Assembly: GCA_026874595.1 (NCBI GenBank) | Contig: CM049310.1 | Span: 33,541,558-33,605,557, forward strand | Direction of reading: 5' to 3' | DNA length: 64,000 bases | DNA from: Sipunculus nudus | Taxonomy: Eukaryota; Annelida; Sipuncula; Golfingiida; Sipunculidae | Part shown: positions 62,313 to 64,000 of the stretch, one piece after another | Layout of the letters: every line of letters starts with the position of its first letter | How positions within the stretch are numbered: the first letter of the stretch is position 1 | Translations under genes and position numbers: made by a program | The notes under the pieces: generated by a model | The model's database searches: none | Told to the model about the DNA's origin: nothing | What the model saw: the letters and a program-made list of their open reading frames with translations, nothing else

Positions 62313-64000
62313 ACTCCTGTCATGTGATCATGTTTGTTGTACTTCATTGACTTGATCAGTCTGACTTGGTTGTACATGGTAATATAAGTGGTTAATCCTT
62401 ATGGTTGAAATCACATTATTTACTTATTTATAAGCATATCCATTACCTAGAGTCCTTTCTGTACTATAGACACCTCTGTATCACAAACACTTCAGGTGGT
62501 TTCATGACAAGTACACCGAGGTCAGGGACCTCTTTACAACTGACAACTCGATCTGTATTAGTAATACGGATCAAAGACTCAAAGTCAATGTCTAACTGGT
62601 GACTGCCAAATGGAGATTCTACAGTATATCATTTAAATTAATCCTGTGGAATAAACACCCAGCATCAGAACCAAGCAGAGGAAAGTCAATCGAAGTCCAA
62701 ACATTATTCTCAGCAATTTGCTAACTCTCTACTGAAGACATCTCTCCTGTGTGTCTTCTCATGATTAAACATGAAGTGTGGTATCAAATGTGTCACTGAA
62801 TGCTCCACAAAGGAAACAACTATTCAAAAGACGACATAACGTAGTTTTCTTTCTGAACATAATGGCTTTGTTAAGGATCTGCAGCTGGCTTCCCTTTCTT
62901 TACATGTGCAGCCATCTCCTCTGAGGCTGTCTTTAAATTCCTGGCACAAAGGATTCAACACTAGATATTATTTCAGTGTACTTATTTCTTGGAAGTTTGA
63001 ATTGATTACTTTTTCAGATATTCTATTGGACTATTTGTGGTTGTTTCAATGAAGCCATTTGCATCTGAGTTTAAAAAGGTTTTATGTTCAGATTTCAATA
63101 CTGTGTGAAAAGGAAAATGGAAAGAAACAACTGACACCAGCTGAAAGCACAGTTTTTATGGTTTCTTGTGCAAAAGCATCTCTGTTGAACTGATAAAAGC
63201 ATTAGCCTGACAGAAAATAAAGATTGAGTATGCAATATGGCTTCATCCACGCAATATTAATGTAAAAAAGATATCCTTCTATACACAGCAAAATGTAATA
63301 ACTTGTCATTTTTAATTACCAGCAGAATATGCTCGAAAAGGGAACTGTAAGTTTGTATTTATTGCAGCATTTAATATCCTTTAGCATTAAATATAGGGTA
63401 GAAAATATCTCATAAAATGCTGTACCTGGAATTCATTTAAAAGTTTCACAACAAACTTGAACAAAGGAATTAAGAATTATCACTTGAAAGCTTTTTAAGT
63501 CATATTATGACCTAGTTCCAATTTAAAATAATTTTTTGTTCTGGTTTCCTTATTTCATATTTTGGAGGTAATCTTTTGTTTTTTTACACTTTGGGTTATT
63601 CACATAAAATTCAAAAAAAAAAGAAACAAAATTAGGTCAGAAAGACTCAGAATGCAGATTAACATATTATTAAGTTATAATGACTTGTTGGAATCTTGTT
63701 CTTGTAAGTCTTGTTCTAGCCTGAATCATTTGAACTCCATTCTTCACTCACTCCAAGAGAAAAATATATATATATATAATTTATATATAAAGGTGGTGTA
63801 GCAGGCTCTCCAATTACCTGATGGAAAGGAACTTCCATGCAAACCTGACAGGTGACCTGTGCAGCTCAACCTTCACACAACTGATTCAGATACATATTTT
63901 GAATTCATACTTCTTTTATTTTCATACCTAACTCTTAGTGAATTGGTGCTAGATGGTGTCTTGCAGCTGACAACATATTTTTAAATATTTAGCAATAACC
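62313..64000. other. No gene seen; AT-rich spacer
   Basis: No exon recognised, including no syntaxin-6 exon 1. An (AT)n stretch lies at about 63763-63791. Confidence 0.55.

Overview
This 64-kb window is eukaryotic, AT-rich and almost entirely non-coding. It shows long intergenic or intronic DNA, microsatellites, tRNA-derived SINE-like pieces and many tandem-repeat-bearing mobile elements. The repeat style (GTGACCTTGACCTTTGACC arrays, GGAC/GACA microsatellites next to a terminal hairpin, tandem-repeat elements resembling the bivalve 'pearl' type) suggests a lophotrochozoan, most likely a bivalve mollusc. That placement is an inference from repeat character, not from a marker gene.

Only one coding segment is recognised with confidence: a minus-strand exon at 55269-55438 encoding the start of the syntaxin-6 N-terminal domain (a trans-Golgi/endosomal SNARE). 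It has intact acceptor and donor dinucleotides. No other syntaxin-6 exon was found in the window, so the sequence below 55269 is either a very long intron 2 containing exons I failed to see, or downstream DNA. Directly upstream of this exon on the gene strand lies a 53-bp minisatellite (55439-56437) whose unit aligns along its whole length with the exon's own intron/acceptor/exon-start sequence. The 3' splice-site region itself appears to have been tandemly amplified.

Layout: 1-3331 is a 5'-truncated copy of element family 1. 4762-6305 is a complete family-2 element. 6838-7590 is a hairpin-rich GCAAC/GTCGCA region. 13344-19962 is a family-1 element carrying a second, complete family-1 element (14023-18043) nested inside it; the empty site can be read from the first copy. 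20390-23275 is family 3 with a dimeric 288-bp array. 27151-29960 holds three members of a palindromic TA-flanked MITE family. 38525-39494 is a 5'-truncated family-2 copy. 40540-40975 is a 145-bp monomer array. 42617-44092 is family 5 with a 279-bp dimeric array. 48200-49451 is a long-inverted-repeat element. 51672-53007 is family 4 with a 302-bp array, abutted by a MITE with perfect 18-bp TIRs (53008-53298). 56540-57216 is a family-3 element lacking its array. The remainder is single-copy-looking AT-rich DNA with a few stretches that look like candidate conserved non-coding sequence.

The most coherent unifying observation is that families 1, 3, 4 and 5, whose internal sequences differ, share one terminal plan. 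A small 5' hairpin is followed by a short arm, then dimeric repeats built of roughly 130-150-bp halves, then (in most) a GGAC/GACA/GCG microsatellite, then a 3' hairpin one arm of which is the inverted copy of the 5' arm. This resembles Helentron-associated (HINE/DINE-like) and bivalve pearl-type non-autonomous elements; no transposase or Rep/helicase coding sequence is visible in the window.
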